Notes: generated by a model from the sequence alone, not told the origin. 5,777 nt of DNA from JAHDFB01 sp964607315 (GCA_964607315.1 CAZSKA010000240.1:1-5777), one strand, 5' to 3'; counted from the first letter of the stretch, positions 1 to 5,583 are shown. Numbers and translations: made by a program.

Positions 1-30
1 CTAAGGCTATGCAAAAAATTTCTGCCTTGT

Positions 31-136
31 ATAATGACTTTTCATATTCCAAATCTATTACCTCATTCTAACCTTGAATTGGTATAATGCCTTTTCATAT
101 TCCAAATCTATTACCTCATTCTAACCTTAAATTGGT
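31..136. repeat. 53-bp tandem repeat, two copies
   Basis: Two head-to-tail copies of a 53-bp unit occupy 31-83 and 84-136. They differ at only two positions (37 versus 90, and 76 versus 129). The unit begins ATAATG, contains TTCCAAATCTATTACCTCAT and ends AATTGGT. The second copy runs straight into the start of the next palindromic repeat, with ATAAT at 137-141. The unit has no long stem and no open reading frame, so it looks like a non-coding intergenic repeat. Its presence and period are seen directly; any function is unknown. Confidence 0.93.
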
Positions 137-157
137 ATAATACAACGAGAAATGTAA

Positions 158-177
158 AAGCCCCAGCGGGGCGACAT
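158..177 (-). repeat. Palindromic element, unit A (GCCCC/GGGGC stem)
   Basis: On the minus strand this copy reads ATGTCGCCCCGCTGGGGCTT. It fits a family consensus deduced from this window: GTGTCGCNCCNNNGGNGCTT, usually preceded by TCTACAAAG. The stem is 5 bp (160-164 with 168-172) with a 3-nt loop, and a GTCG tetranucleotide overlaps the 5' edge of the stem. The TCTACAAAG lead-in is also present here (complement at about 177-186). A GTCG-like tetranucleotide next to a short palindrome is typical of REP elements mobilised by RAYT transposases, but that assignment is inference. Confidence 0.85.
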
Positions 178-209
178 CTTTGTAGAAAAAATAGAAACAG
201 AAGATAAGG

Positions 210-229
210 AAGCGCCGTAGGTGCGACAC
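210..229 (-). repeat. Palindromic element, unit B (G:U stem variant)
   Basis: Read on the minus strand this is GTGTCGCACCTACGGCGCTT, the same family in the same orientation as the unit at 158-177. The middle stem pair is A opposite C in this reading. The plus-strand transcript would instead form GCGCC/GGUGC with a G:U pair, so the hairpin is kept only in one orientation. The TCTACAAAG lead-in is degraded. This is the most diverged stem among the left-flank copies. Confidence 0.72.
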
Positions 230-289
230 AAAACACGAAATTTTTTTAGAAAGCCCACCCATTTATTTCAGAGAAAATCTCACACAAAG

Positions 290-309
290 GTGTCGCTCCT
301 CTGGAGCTT
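290..309 (+). repeat. Palindromic element, unit C
   Basis: The sequence GTGTCGCTCCTCTGGAGCTT forms a 5-bp stem GCTCC/GGAGC around TCT and is preceded by CACAAAG. It points in the opposite direction to the two units at 158-177 and 210-229, so the left flank contains converging copies. An identical 20-mer occurs on the right flank at 5584-5603, inside a longer shared composite. Confidence 0.88.
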
Positions 310-340
310 CATCGTCTATTACAGTAATATATCTACAAAG

Positions 341-360
341 GTGTCGCTCCTAAGGAGCTT
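341..360 (+). repeat. Palindromic element, unit D
   Basis: The sequence GTGTCGCTCCTAAGGAGCTT has the full lead-in TCTACAAAG. Its stem can be read as GCTCC/GGAGC around TAA, or extended to GCTCCT/AGGAGC around a single A. The pitch to the preceding unit is 51 bp, close to the 52 bp between the equivalent pair on the right flank. The following bases run into TAAATAATT and AAACCAGACAC, both also present downstream of the right-flank counterpart. Confidence 0.88.
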
Positions 361-406
361 CATATCATCCTTACAATAAATAATTCCCGTAAATAAACCA
401 GACACT

Positions 407-447
407 TTCCAAATCTATTACCTCATTCCAACCTTAAATTGGTATAA
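407..447. repeat. Third, 5'-truncated copy of the 53-bp repeat
   Basis: This 41-bp stretch matches the distal part of the 53-bp unit, from TTCCAAATCT to GGTATAA, with a single difference (C for T at the equivalent of TCATTCTAACC). It lies 270 bp from the tandem pair, directly after an AAACCAGACAC sequence that also ends the composite repeat on the right flank. The first ten or so bases of the unit are missing here. The separate copy shows that the unit is dispersed as well as tandem. Confidence 0.88.
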
Positions 448-760
448 AGATAATTGCAAAACAAGCTGTAATCTCTTAAATAAGAGCTTGTGAAAAAGCT
501 AAGTATAATTATTGTGATTTTTACTTTATAGCAGGTTTCTATTTTATAATAAAATATTGGTATGGAGACGAATCATTTGATTGTAGAACTGGTTCTTCTT
601 TTACATTATTTTCCTAGAAATGTATTTTCTAAAAGAGGTGTATCTGTTATTTACCCTTACTAAGGATTATAATCGACTAGATTGTTTTTCCTCTTGCAAA
701 AGATATAAGATTTTCTTCTTTCCATGTATTTCTTAATAGTGTATAATTTTCACCTATCGC
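448..760. other. AT-rich stretch with no recognisable gene
   Basis: No convincing coding sequence is visible on either strand. The longest noticed ATG-started frame on the plus strand (562-663, 33 codons) has no recognisable product. A small inverted repeat is present at 461-491: ACAAG pairs with CTTGT outside an inner CTCTT/AAGAG hairpin, with a 7-base bulge between. Nothing else in this stretch suggests an RNA gene, promoter or mobile element. Confidence 0.6.
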
Positions 761-894
761 GAGAAGAACCTGGAGGGGCGACGTAAGGAGCGTGTTCGCT
801 GTAGTGAAACGGAAGCGAATACCAAGCGAATAGCGCGCCTGGAAGACTCTGTCTTTCTCTATTTCCCCTAAAGGAAATAGAGAAAGCTCGCCCT
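761..894. other. GC-rich structured non-coding block (possible RNA or repeat)
   Basis: The base composition changes abruptly: 45 of the 80 bases at 761-840 are G or C, in a visibly AT-rich surrounding. Short inverted and direct repeats are packed together. AGCG (789-792) pairs with CGCT (797-800) around TGTT. TTCGCT (795-800) can instead pair with AGCGAA at 814-819 or 825-830, because AAGCGAATA occurs twice at an 11-base pitch (813-821 and 824-832). GGGCGA (776-781) is complementary to TCGCCC (888-893), which would close the whole block around the 853-886 hairpin. The GGGGCGAC segment resembles part of the dispersed palindromic elements. It could be a structured RNA, a 3'-UTR element of the hydrolase gene or a further repeat. 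I recognise no known RNA family. Confidence 0.45.
853..886 (-). terminator. 14-bp perfect hairpin downstream of the S15 hydrolase gene
   Basis: The arms at 853-866 and 873-886 are perfectly complementary over 14 bp (CTTTCTCTATTTCC and its complement), with a 6-base loop. It begins 48 bp beyond the stop codon of the minus-strand hydrolase gene, where a transcription terminator or an mRNA-protecting 3' hairpin would be expected. No U-tract follows it on the minus strand. A run of eight U would lie before it (complement of 895-902), preceded by a small hairpin at 918-931. The hairpin is certain; the terminator role is inferred. Confidence 0.5.
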
Positions 895-917
895 AAAAAA
901 AATATGGCTCTCCTTCT

Positions 918-931
918 TAGAAGCTCTTCTA
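918..931 (-). terminator. Small hairpin and U-tract directly after the hydrolase stop codon
   Basis: TAGAAG (918-923) and CTTCTA (926-931) form a 6-bp stem with a 2-base loop, starting 3 bp beyond the TAA stop at 937-935. On the minus strand it is followed after 15 bases by eight consecutive U (complement of 895-902). That gap is too long for a textbook intrinsic terminator, so this may be only part of a termination region shared with the 14-bp hairpin at 853-886. Confidence 0.3.
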
Positions 932-934
932 CTT

Positions 935-2821
935 TTACTCCCTTACAATCGGCAAAATAATTTGTGATGGATAATCTGCAGAATGATGTACTTTATTTTT
1001 CGCAACAACACCTTCCGACTCATCATAATTATTACCTCCTGTATTTAAGTTACGTGCAAACCTGGGGAAATTACTGCTTGATATTTCTATTCTAATCCTA
1101 TGTCCTTTCTCAAAGTAATTACTTGTTGACATAGGCGTTAAATCTACTTTGTAAACCTTGCCTTCTTCCATGAACACTTCTTTGTCATAACCTTCTCTAT
1201 ACCGCACACGCTGAATAGTTTCGTCCAGATTATAAGCTGTTCCATCCGGATACACATCTATCAATTTAATCGTAAAGTCGGTGTCTTTAGCGTCTGATGA
1301 AACGTACAATGTTGACTCTATAAACCCTGATATTTCAAGACCTTCTTCTAAGACATCCGTCGTATAAACCAAGATGTCATTTCTTGTTTCCATTTGCTGT
1401 TGATCATAAGCTCCTCCTTGAATGGCGTTTCCTGTACAACAAACATTTCCTCCGTAAGATGGAACTGGATTCATAGGGTCATATGTAAAACCATCAGGAT
1501 TGTCGGATTTAGCTCGACCTGTAGTGAGCATCCCGTCTCCATACATGCTATTCGCATTTCCATTACTATTCAAATAATAGGTCGTTGGTTCTGCATTTTC
1601 TGGTGGCCATGTTTCTGATGCTTGCCATTTATTGCTTCCCATGGTATAATACTGAACTCGAGGAGTTTTCTTTTTGAAATCATTCTTTTCACCCTTTAAC
1701 CATAAATCAAACCAAGCATAGATCTGCTCATCGTAGTTCAATCTAGCATCGCCTACATTTCGTTCGCCTACCATAGTATTTTCTGTTGCTCGGGTAAAAC
1801 GGCAATGTAGGGTAGGGGCAATTACGAGGTATTGATTGTCTCGAATGTTAGCGTCTTTTGTGTTGTTTCGCACATGATTAAATAGTGCAAGATTAGGCGT
1901 TATGGATACATCATACCAAGAAGAAAACCAAAAACTAGGAACGCCTAATTCCATGTCGTCGTGATATAGTCCACCATTGAACCATGCTTTATCATTGGGC
2001 TTACGCACAATCATTTTGTTAAAGATTTCATGCTTTCCATTGATGTTTTTAAGGATGTCTTGAATCGGTAAATGTTGCAGGGCTTCAGCCATATCTACAG
2101 GCGGGTTTTCTGGAGCCAAATCATAGAATCTCGAAATACGAATGAGATCCTCTTGAGTAGCACCTGCTGGAATTCGAGGTTTGAATTTATCGTGTTCAAC
2201 TCCGTACAACCACGAGAAGAATAACATCTGTTCAGCTCCTCCTCTGTACCAATTCCCTTGCTCCATGATGTCACCAATTCGTCCTACACCTGCACCAAAT
2301 GCTTGGGGTACCATTGCTGCGTGTGAAGGATGATCTAGTGCTCCAACAGCCATTTGCCATTCCGCAGTAGAAGAACATCCTATGGTTCCAATTTTACCAT
2401 TCGACCAAGACTGATCTTTCATCCAGGTAAAAGCATCGTATCCATCTGTTAAAGGTACTCCAAGAATGTCCCATTCCCCCTCTGAATAATATCTTCCACG
2501 TTCATTTTGCACCACATATGCATAACCTCTTTTCACTGCTTCTAATGCGCGTTGAGCTGTTCTCGTTCGTTGCTTCCCATCTCCCCACGAATTGAAATTA
2601 TAAGGAGTACGCGAAAAGATGATAGGCACTTTGTTTTTCGTTTTGGGACGATAAATGTCAGTAGCAAGTCGGATGCCATCACGCATAGGAACCATAACTT
2701 TTTGGTCAACTATAGCGATTTCATTTAGTTCGTCTAAAACGCTATCTTGAGCTTGAAGAGAGATGTTTCCTAGGAATAGTGTGAAAAGTAAAGAAGAGAT
2801 CAGTAAAAGGTACTTATTCAT
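935..2821 (-). CDS. Exported CocE/NonD-family serine hydrolase (peptidase S15-like)
   Basis: This 628-residue protein has the architecture of the Xaa-Pro dipeptidyl-peptidase/cocaine esterase/alpha-amino-acid ester hydrolase family. Residues 1-24 form a Sec signal peptide (hydrophobic 5-18, cleavage likely after LQA24), so the enzyme acts in the periplasm or outside the cell. The alpha/beta-hydrolase domain starts near residue 40 (VPMRDGIRLATDIYRP). RTPYNF holds the likely oxyanion tyrosine, Y74. The predicted triad is S150 in GCSSTA, D304 in SSWYD and H339 in APTLHC. YAWFDLWLKGEKN (368-380) leads into a C-terminal jelly-roll domain with GHRIRIEISSSNFPRFARN (573-591). Length is normal for the family and the frame is complete. 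The nucleophile elbow ends in Ala where many relatives have Gly. Family members cleave esters, amides or N-terminal dipeptides, so the substrate cannot be assigned. It lies 213 bp after the kinase gene in the same direction, with its own candidate promoter. No Shine-Dalgarno precedes the ATG; the signal peptide supports this start. Confidence 0.93.
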   Translation of the reverse strand: MNKYLLLISSLLFTLFLGNISLQAQDSVLDELNEIAIVDQKVMVPMRDGIRLATDIYRPKTKNKVPIIFSRTPYNFNSWGDGKQRTRTAQRALEAVKRGYAYVVQNERGRYYSEGEWDILGVPLTDGYDAFTWMKDQSWSNGKIGTIGCSSTAEWQMAVGALDHPSHAAMVPQAFGAGVGRIGDIMEQGNWYRGGAEQMLFFSWLYGVEHDKFKPRIPAGATQEDLIRISRFYDLAPENPPVDMAEALQHLPIQDILKNINGKHEIFNKMIVRKPNDKAWFNGGLYHDDMELGVPSFWFSSWYDVSITPNLALFNHVRNNTKDANIRDNQYLVIAPTLHCRFTRATENTMVGERNVGDARLNYDEQIYAWFDLWLKGEKNDFKKKTPRVQYYTMGSNKWQASETWPPENAEPTTYYLNSNGNANSMYGDGMLTTGRAKSDNPDGFTYDPMNPVPSYGGNVCCTGNAIQGGAYDQQQMETRNDILVYTTDVLEEGLEISGFIESTLYVSSDAKDTDFTIKLIDVYPDGTAYNLDETIQRVRYREGYDKEVFMEEGKVYKVDLTPMSTSNYFEKGHRIRIEISSSNFPRFARNLNTGGNNYDESEGVVAKNKVHHSADYPSQIILPIVRE

Positions 2822-2871
2822 ATTATTTTGTAATTGGAGATTAATAGATTTTCTATGGCAAAACTGGTTTC

Positions 2872-2893
2872 ATACAATTTGTACAATACAATT
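2872..2893. promoter_or_regulatory. Direct repeat plus TTGTACAA palindrome in the hydrolase leader
   Basis: ATACAATT occurs twice (2872-2879 and 2886-2893) at a 14-bp pitch, and the perfect palindrome TTGTACAA (2879-2886) joins them. The site lies between the candidate -7 box and the hydrolase start codon, so it could be an operator or an mRNA feature. The nine-base GTACAAATT (minus strand here, complement of 2877-2885) also occurs upstream of the GH109 gene at 5509-5517. The sequence is AT-rich, so chance is a real alternative. Confidence 0.22.
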
Positions 2894-2916
2894 GGAAAAT
2901 TAAACATTTCTCTCTT

Positions 2917-2924
2917 CAAATTTA
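2917..2924 (-). promoter_or_regulatory. Candidate Bacteroidota -7 box for the hydrolase gene
   Basis: On the minus strand this reads TAAATTTG, an exact match to the TAnnTTTG -7 box used by the primary sigma factor of Bacteroidota. The -33 region, expected about 19-21 bases upstream, reads AATGG and only poorly matches TTTG. If used, transcription would start near 2909 and leave a leader of roughly 90 nt. It suggests the hydrolase can be expressed separately from the two upstream genes. Confidence 0.35.
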
Positions 2925-2950
2925 TACATAGAAAAGTTTATTTCCATTTT

Positions 2951-2975
2951 TTAGCACTTGCAATGCTAATTTTTT
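2951..2975 (+). terminator. Terminator-like hairpin with T-tract, plus-strand sense, in the kinase-hydrolase gap
   Basis: TTAGCA (2951-2956) and TGCTAA (2964-2969) pair around a 7-base loop, followed on the plus strand by six T (2970-2975). This is the layout of a weak intrinsic terminator, but in the direction opposite to all genes here, and no plus-strand gene lies upstream. Read on the minus strand the hairpin is followed by A residues, so it should not stop transcription from the kinase gene efficiently. TTTTTTAG is directly repeated on both sides (2947-2954 and 2970-2977). Confidence 0.25.
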
Positions 2976-3034
2976 AGACTGAATAGCGTATTACTTTAAT
3001 TCCTCTCACTTGACTCCATTGGAATTCCCACTCC

Positions 3035-4105
3035 TCACACCGAAACAACATCAACTACATACGCTTTCTCTTGACTAACTTCTTGTATAGCACTTATAAC
3101 CTTTTCTTGCTTTTCCATTGGTGAAATCACACATATACTTCCCCCGCCTCCTGATCCTACAATCTTAGCACCATAGGCTCCTGCTTCTAATGCTGCCGAT
3201 ATCATTGCATCAATCTTTGGTGTTGTAATCTTTAATGAATCTCTCAATACCTCATGATGCTGATTCATTAATTCTCCTAAATTCCGGTAATCGATGTTTT
3301 CTTCTTTTAAAACAACATAGGCTTCTTGTGTGATTGTATGATTTTTAATGGCAGCATAAAAATATGGTCGTAAGTCTTTAGGAAGCACATAAGAGTACTT
3401 CTCAACATCCATTAATTTTGCTTGATGAAGATCAAAGCTTGCATATGATTTTTGCACCATTTTGATTGCCTTTAGTGCATTTTCTTTTAAGTCACCTAGT
3501 AATCCTACAGTGTTTTTAGCAATGCCCGACTCTGCCACTATAAGTCCTTCTATTGATTTTTTAATCCTAACAAATTCATTAGATGCATCTGTTTTTAAGA
3601 AAATAATATCTCCCAACGCAATACTGTAATGATCCATTTTACCTCCCGGGGCCTTATGTTCTAGAACCTCCGCCTGATGTGCTACTTTGGCTATAAATGC
3701 ATCGGTGATTTTTTCGGAACTCCCAAAAGCCTTTAACAAAAACCGTATCCATGCAATGACAAAAGCTGAAGAACTCGATAAACCAGCATTGATAGGAATA
3801 TTTCCTTTTACAGTAATCGTATATCCTTTTGTAGGAACACAATCATAGCGCCTTAACACGCGAAGAACCGAGGCAATATGATCACCTCCTTTTAGTATAT
3901 TAAAGGTTTCATTGATAGAAAAACTCCTCGTCGAATTCATGTCTATCAAATCGATTTGAAACATGTTTGAATCATTTGCCACACCTCTCATTTCAATAAA
4001 CCGATTAATCGCACATGCTATAATGGGTAACTCTAAATAGTCTTGATGATCACCGAAAAGACAGACTCGTGCAGATGCTTTGCTTACCAGTTCATTCGGA
4101 ATCAT
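3035..4105 (-). CDS. GHMP-family sugar kinase, galactokinase-like
   Basis: This 356-residue cytoplasmic protein carries all three GHMP kinase motifs. Motif 1, ARVCLFGDHQDY (12-23), matches the galactokinase signature GRxNLIGEHxDY; R13, D19, H20 and D22 align with the sugar-contacting R, E, H and D of galactokinases, with Glu replaced by Asp. Motif 2, IPINAGLSSSSA (103-114), is the ATP phosphate loop. KMDHYSIALG (156-165) supplies the likely catalytic base D158. Motif 3 is KIVGSGGGGSICVI (314-327). The family phosphorylates sugars at C1 with ATP. Galactose, GalNAc or an uncommon sugar are all possible, and the GH109 neighbour favours GalNAc or galactose. It is somewhat shorter than classical galactokinases because motif 1 starts almost at the N-terminus. 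The ATG lies one base after the TAA of the GH109 gene (TAA-C-ATG), implying one transcript and translational coupling. No Shine-Dalgarno is seen and no galT, galE or galM gene is nearby. Confidence 0.88.
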   Translation of the reverse strand: MIPNELVSKASARVCLFGDHQDYLELPIIACAINRFIEMRGVANDSNMFQIDLIDMNSTRSFSINETFNILKGGDHIASVLRVLRRYDCVPTKGYTITVKGNIPINAGLSSSSAFVIAWIRFLLKAFGSSEKITDAFIAKVAHQAEVLEHKAPGGKMDHYSIALGDIIFLKTDASNEFVRIKKSIEGLIVAESGIAKNTVGLLGDLKENALKAIKMVQKSYASFDLHQAKLMDVEKYSYVLPKDLRPYFYAAIKNHTITQEAYVVLKEENIDYRNLGELMNQHHEVLRDSLKITTPKIDAMISAALEAGAYGAKIVGSGGGGSICVISPMEKQEKVISAIQEVSQEKAYVVDVVSV

Positions 4106-4106
4106 G

Positions 4107-5456
4107 TTAGTAGCTATCTTTCATCCACTTATATGGCTTTCTTTTCACCCACATGCCTCTAGTAAAGTCAGGAAAATCCTGTGGTGCACCATTGTTTTCT
4201 ATAGATGCTTCAGATAATGGTGTGACAGCACTCCAAGCTGCTGCATCGTATGCATCAAGTGGCGGTGCTATATTTTGCTTTGCTGATTCAACAAATGCAT
4301 TCAACACAAAGAAATCCATTCCTCCATGTCCAGCACCTTGGGCATATTCACCATATTTTTTCCATAAAGGATGGTCGTATTTTTCAAGCCAAGGTTTTGC
4401 CTCATCCCATCGATGCGGTTCTGATTCTCCTTCTATATAAATTCTGCTTCCATCAACTTCCCATAATCCCTCACTTCCTTGGACTCTAAATCCCAGTGAA
4501 TAAGGTCTAGGTGAATTACAGTCATGTGTTACGATTATGGTTTCACCATTAGCTGTTTCTATTGTCGATGTAATCACATCTCCTTGCTTGAATTTTAATT
4601 TAGCATTAGGATGTTCATTTCCTCCATTGTCGACGATGTATTTATGTAATCCCACAGCTTTACTTGCATGAGAAGTCATGGAAACAAATCGATTTCCTCT
4701 ATTGATGTCACACATTGTTGCTATAGGTCCTAATCCATGTGTTGGGTAGACATCTCCATTTCTGAGTAAGGAATGTTGAGTTCGCCATTTAGATTCTGAA
4801 ATTCCTTTTTCTCCAAATTCCACACCTTTTCCATAAGGAGTAACACCATCATTTAATTTCACAAAACGCAAGTCATGTTGGTAACCACATCGGAAATGAA
4901 GCAGCTCGCCAAAAACATTTTCTCTAACCATACTCAAAACGGCCATTACATCTCTTCGATAATTCACATTTTCTAATATCATAAGATGAGAACCTGTTTG
5001 CTCATGCGTATTTACAAGATCCCAACATTCTTCTAATGTGTTAGCTGCAGATACCTCAAGGCCTGTGTATTTTCCTGCTATCATAGCGTCTTTTGCCATT
5101 TTTGTATGCCATAACCAAGGAGTAGAAATAATTACTGCATCAATGTCAGGTTGATTTAGCAAATTTTTGTAATCCATTTCATCTTTTCCGTATGTTTTGG
5201 GTTTAGGGTAATTTGCTTTCTCTATCAATGAAAGACATAAGTCAATTCGTGACGAATCAATATCGCAAATGGCGGAAATGACAACATCATCACGTAGTAG
5301 AAGATTGTCAAGGTGATTAGTACCTCTTAATCCTACTCCTATAAGTGCTACGTTTAATTTTTCTTTTTGGGTTGAACCCAAAGTCAATTTTGGTGCGAAC
5401 ATAAGACTTGTTCCAAGTAAGGAGCTTTTCTTTACAAAATCTCTTCTTGATTCCAT
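4107..5456 (-). CDS. GH109 family protein, alpha-N-acetylgalactosaminidase-like (Gfo/Idh/MocA fold)
   Basis: This 449-residue protein begins with a twin-arginine signal (SRRDFVKK, 3-10, then a hydrophobic stretch to about 22), consistent with export of a prefolded, cofactor-loaded enzyme. The NAD-binding Rossmann motif is GVGLRG (40-45), with an acidic residue after strand two in AICDID (62-67). Blocks typical of GH109 follow: GLEVSAANTLEECWD (132-146), LENVNYRRDVM (161-171), GYQHDLR (191-197), KWRTQH (223-228), YPTHGLGP (237-244), DINRGNR (250-256) and GAGHGGMDFF (374-383). These match, from memory, the Elizabethkingia alpha-N-acetylgalactosaminidase nearly block for block, and the length is typical. 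The family removes terminal alpha-GalNAc by an NAD-dependent oxidation-elimination mechanism. Some relatives have other or no known glycosidase activity, so the exact substrate is inferred. It is the first gene of the cluster, and its TAA lies one base before the kinase ATG. The Tat motif supports this start. Confidence 0.9.
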   Translation of the reverse strand: MESRRDFVKKSSLLGTSLMFAPKLTLGSTQKEKLNVALIGVGLRGTNHLDNLLLRDDVVISAICDIDSSRIDLCLSLIEKANYPKPKTYGKDEMDYKNLLNQPDIDAVIISTPWLWHTKMAKDAMIAGKYTGLEVSAANTLEECWDLVNTHEQTGSHLMILENVNYRRDVMAVLSMVRENVFGELLHFRCGYQHDLRFVKLNDGVTPYGKGVEFGEKGISESKWRTQHSLLRNGDVYPTHGLGPIATMCDINRGNRFVSMTSHASKAVGLHKYIVDNGGNEHPNAKLKFKQGDVITSTIETANGETIIVTHDCNSPRPYSLGFRVQGSEGLWEVDGSRIYIEGESEPHRWDEAKPWLEKYDHPLWKKYGEYAQGAGHGGMDFFVLNAFVESAKQNIAPPLDAYDAAAWSAVTPLSEASIENNGAPQDFPDFTRGMWVKRKPYKWMKDSY

Positions 5457-5476
5457 TGATTAATGTATTTTAAATA

Positions 5477-5511
5477 GAAATGTAGACTACATGATGAACT
5501 CAGTAAAAGTA
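5477..5511 (-). promoter_or_regulatory. Weak promoter candidates upstream of the GH109 gene
   Basis: Two near-matches to the Bacteroidota -7 box TAnnTTTG occur on the minus strand. TACATTTC (5484-5477) has TTTT twenty bases upstream and would leave a leader of about 15 nt. TACTTTTA (5511-5504) has TATG about 21 bases upstream and would give a leader near 40 nt. Each has one mismatch in the -7 box and an imperfect -33 box. The two-gene unit must start in this region, but which box is used cannot be decided here. Confidence 0.2.
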
Positions 5512-5583
5512 CAAATTTTGTTTTACACTTCTCATAATTATAACCTTATGTATAATTTAAGTTGAGACAAAATCTCAAAAAAA

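Larger units (their letters stand above)
274..406 (+). repeat. Left copy of ~132-bp composite repeat
   Basis: This block contains two same-facing palindromic units, an AT-rich linker and a terminal AAACCAGACAC. It aligns along its whole length with 5569-5700 in the same orientation: AAAATCTCA at the start, identical 20-base palindromic unit, shared TCTACAAAG, second palindromic unit, ATAAATAATT, and AAACCAGACAC at the end. By eye roughly three quarters of positions agree, with about two single-base gaps. The palindromic units and the ends are best conserved and the linkers least. Confidence 0.82.

Noticed and set aside
30..141. TATAAT sequences at 30-35, 83-88 and 136-141 as sigma-70 promoters
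   Set aside because: They are part of the 53-bp repeat in AT-rich DNA, the Bacteroidota primary sigma factor prefers TAnnTTTG, and no plus-strand gene follows.
141..406. CRISPR array
   Set aside because: The repeated units are short, vary in sequence, change orientation and have irregular spacing; no cas genes are present.
562..663. Plus-strand frame of 33 codons in the left intergenic region
   Set aside because: No ribosome-binding signal, promoter or recognisable product; a frame this short is expected by chance in AT-rich DNA.
761..894. Known structured RNA (tmRNA, RNase P RNA, SRP RNA, 6S RNA, tRNA)
   Set aside because: None of the conserved core sequences of these RNAs that I can recall are visible, and no tRNA cloverleaf or T-loop was seen.
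1394..1618. Plus-strand open frame of 74 codons inside the S15 hydrolase gene
   Set aside because: It is antisense to a well-conserved coding region, shows no recognisable domain and is Ile/Ser/Cys-rich in the way antisense frames often are.
2095..2277. Minus-strand frame of 60 codons within the S15 hydrolase gene
   Set aside because: It is out of frame with the conserved hydrolase sequence and has no independent features.
3654..3842. Minus-strand frame of 62 codons within the kinase gene
   Set aside because: It overlaps the conserved motif 2 and catalytic region of the kinase in another frame; no homology is recognised.
4153..4489. Two overlapping plus-strand frames (95 and 79 codons) opposite the GH109 gene
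   Set aside because: Both lie antisense to strongly conserved GH109 blocks and look like shadows.
4107..5456. Ordinary Gfo/Idh/MocA dehydrogenase instead of GH109
   Set aside because: The Tat signal and the series of blocks shared with the characterised GH109 enzyme fit the glycosidase better, although automatic annotation might list it as an oxidoreductase.
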